Virus record (IMG/VR): IMGVR_UViG_3300029319_000158
Span: 6,965 to 38,019 of that record
Origin: a virus
Strand: one strand, 5' to 3'
Length of the DNA stretch: 31,055 bases
Below the pieces are notes generated by a model that saw only the letters and a list, made by a program, of their open reading frames with translations, did not search any database and was not told where the DNA came from. Shown here in pieces: positions 30,573-31,055 of this stretch (positions are counted from its first letter, which is position 1; every line of letters begins with the position of its first letter). Made by a program: the position numbers and the translations under genes.

Positions 30573-31055
30573 ATGCCACCATCCACAGTATACAAGGGCG
30601 ATTTAACTGAAATTTCATTTGGTCATGAGAGTGGTCTTCTTCTTACACACGGCTATGCTGACTCATTTACTTTTGAACATGAGTCCACAGATGCTGTGGC
30701 TGGAACCAGTGTAATTCGATTATCAAGTGGGAGTACTGGAAGTTTACCAGTGTTAAGTAACATACTTCGTGTTCCCAAAGGGATGCTTGTTGGTGTAAAA
30801 TTATCAATTATCGGAGTTAGTAATTTTACCGCTGATGATAACGCTGCTACTGGAAAACAATTTACTGTTGTGGCTCATGATGGCTCACGAGATTTTACAG
30901 TTACACCTGCACTTTCTACAGGTACAAGTGTAACATCGTCAACTAATGATGCTCTTGCTTTCCACGCCTTTAATTTTCCATCTATCGACATTAATTCAGG
31001 AACACCCACAACAGATGCTCATGATAGTTCTGAGTCATCTCTTACAGACCAGTTC
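30573..31055 (+). CDS. Partial tail protein candidate, runs off the right edge
   Basis: The frame is open from the ATG at 30573 to the last base (161 codons, no stop), beginning MPPSTVYKGDLTEISFGHES. GAGGTGA sits five bases upstream. It is Ser/Thr/Gly/Asp-rich and beta-looking (STDAVAGTSVIRLSSGSTGS). Position after the tail terminator suggests the tail tube or a related tail subunit. The C-terminus is not visible, so size and class are unknown. Confidence 0.55.
   Translation, partial: MPPSTVYKGDLTEISFGHESGLLLTHGYADSFTFEHESTDAVAGTSVIRLSSGSTGSLPVLSNILRVPKGMLVGVKLSIIGVSNFTADDNAATGKQFTVVAHDGSRDFTVTPALSTGTSVTSSTNDALAFHAFNFPSIDINSGTPTTDAHDSSESSLTDQF

Noticed and set aside
1-31055. tRNA or rRNA genes
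   Set aside because: No cloverleaf with a TTCRA-type arm or conserved rRNA stretch was noticed, and the genes leave almost no free space.

Overview
The window is one continuous virion-morphogenesis block of a tailed double-stranded DNA virus (HK97-type head, Caudoviricetes-like). It is not ordinary chromosome. Genes are packed almost end to end on the + strand, mostly joined by 1-4 base stop/start overlaps, and only one small gene (3011-3247) is on the - strand. The anchors are a large terminase (10014-11501), portal (14348-16087), prohead protease fused to a scaffold-like tail (23617-25014), major capsid protein (25046-26215), and neck and tail-completion genes up to the right edge. There are no replication, lysis, rRNA or tRNA genes here, and no gene-free stretch longer than 60 bases.

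The host is not certain. An Arf-like small GTPase, an AbrB-like regulator, zinc ribbons in many structural proteins and small Cys-rich proteins typical of marine virus metagenomes all suit an uncultured marine virus. A magrovirus-like virus of marine Group II archaea (Poseidoniales) is my best guess; a marine bacteriophage is the alternative. The clear Shine-Dalgarno sequences before many genes fit either host.

Layout: (1) 1-3028, a membrane peptide, a GTPase, an AbrB-like protein, a zinc-binding protein, a Gln/Met-rich protein and a two-helix membrane protein. (2) 3011-3305, a lone reverse Cys-rich gene and a divergent intergenic gap. (3) 3306-10027, a candidate small terminase and four poorly conserved proteins including two giants (748 and 776 aa). 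(4) 10014-13114, the large terminase and four small basic or Cys-rich proteins. (5) 13137-17653, a LAGLIDADG-domain protein, a portal with inserted zinc ribbons, and three small proteins. (6) 17666-23572, a 1968-residue protein containing a zincin-like HEIHH motif and a degenerate ATP-dependent DNA ligase fold. (7) 23617-26657, protease-scaffold, major capsid protein and probable decoration protein. (8) 26669-31055, neck, connector, tail terminator and the start of a probable tail-tube gene.

The most unusual feature is a set of short peptide motifs recurring across otherwise unrelated proteins of this block. AW(S/A/T/D)xx..K occurs seven times in five proteins, (L/V)(L/V)xKSHP occurs in three proteins, LLKA occurs in capsid, protease and a small protein, and MSWEE(V/I)H lies near the C-termini of the scaffold tail and a 109-residue coiled-coil protein. 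Together they suggest a shared docking, cargo-loading or maturation-cleavage code used in head assembly. This is inference from the sequence and is untested.
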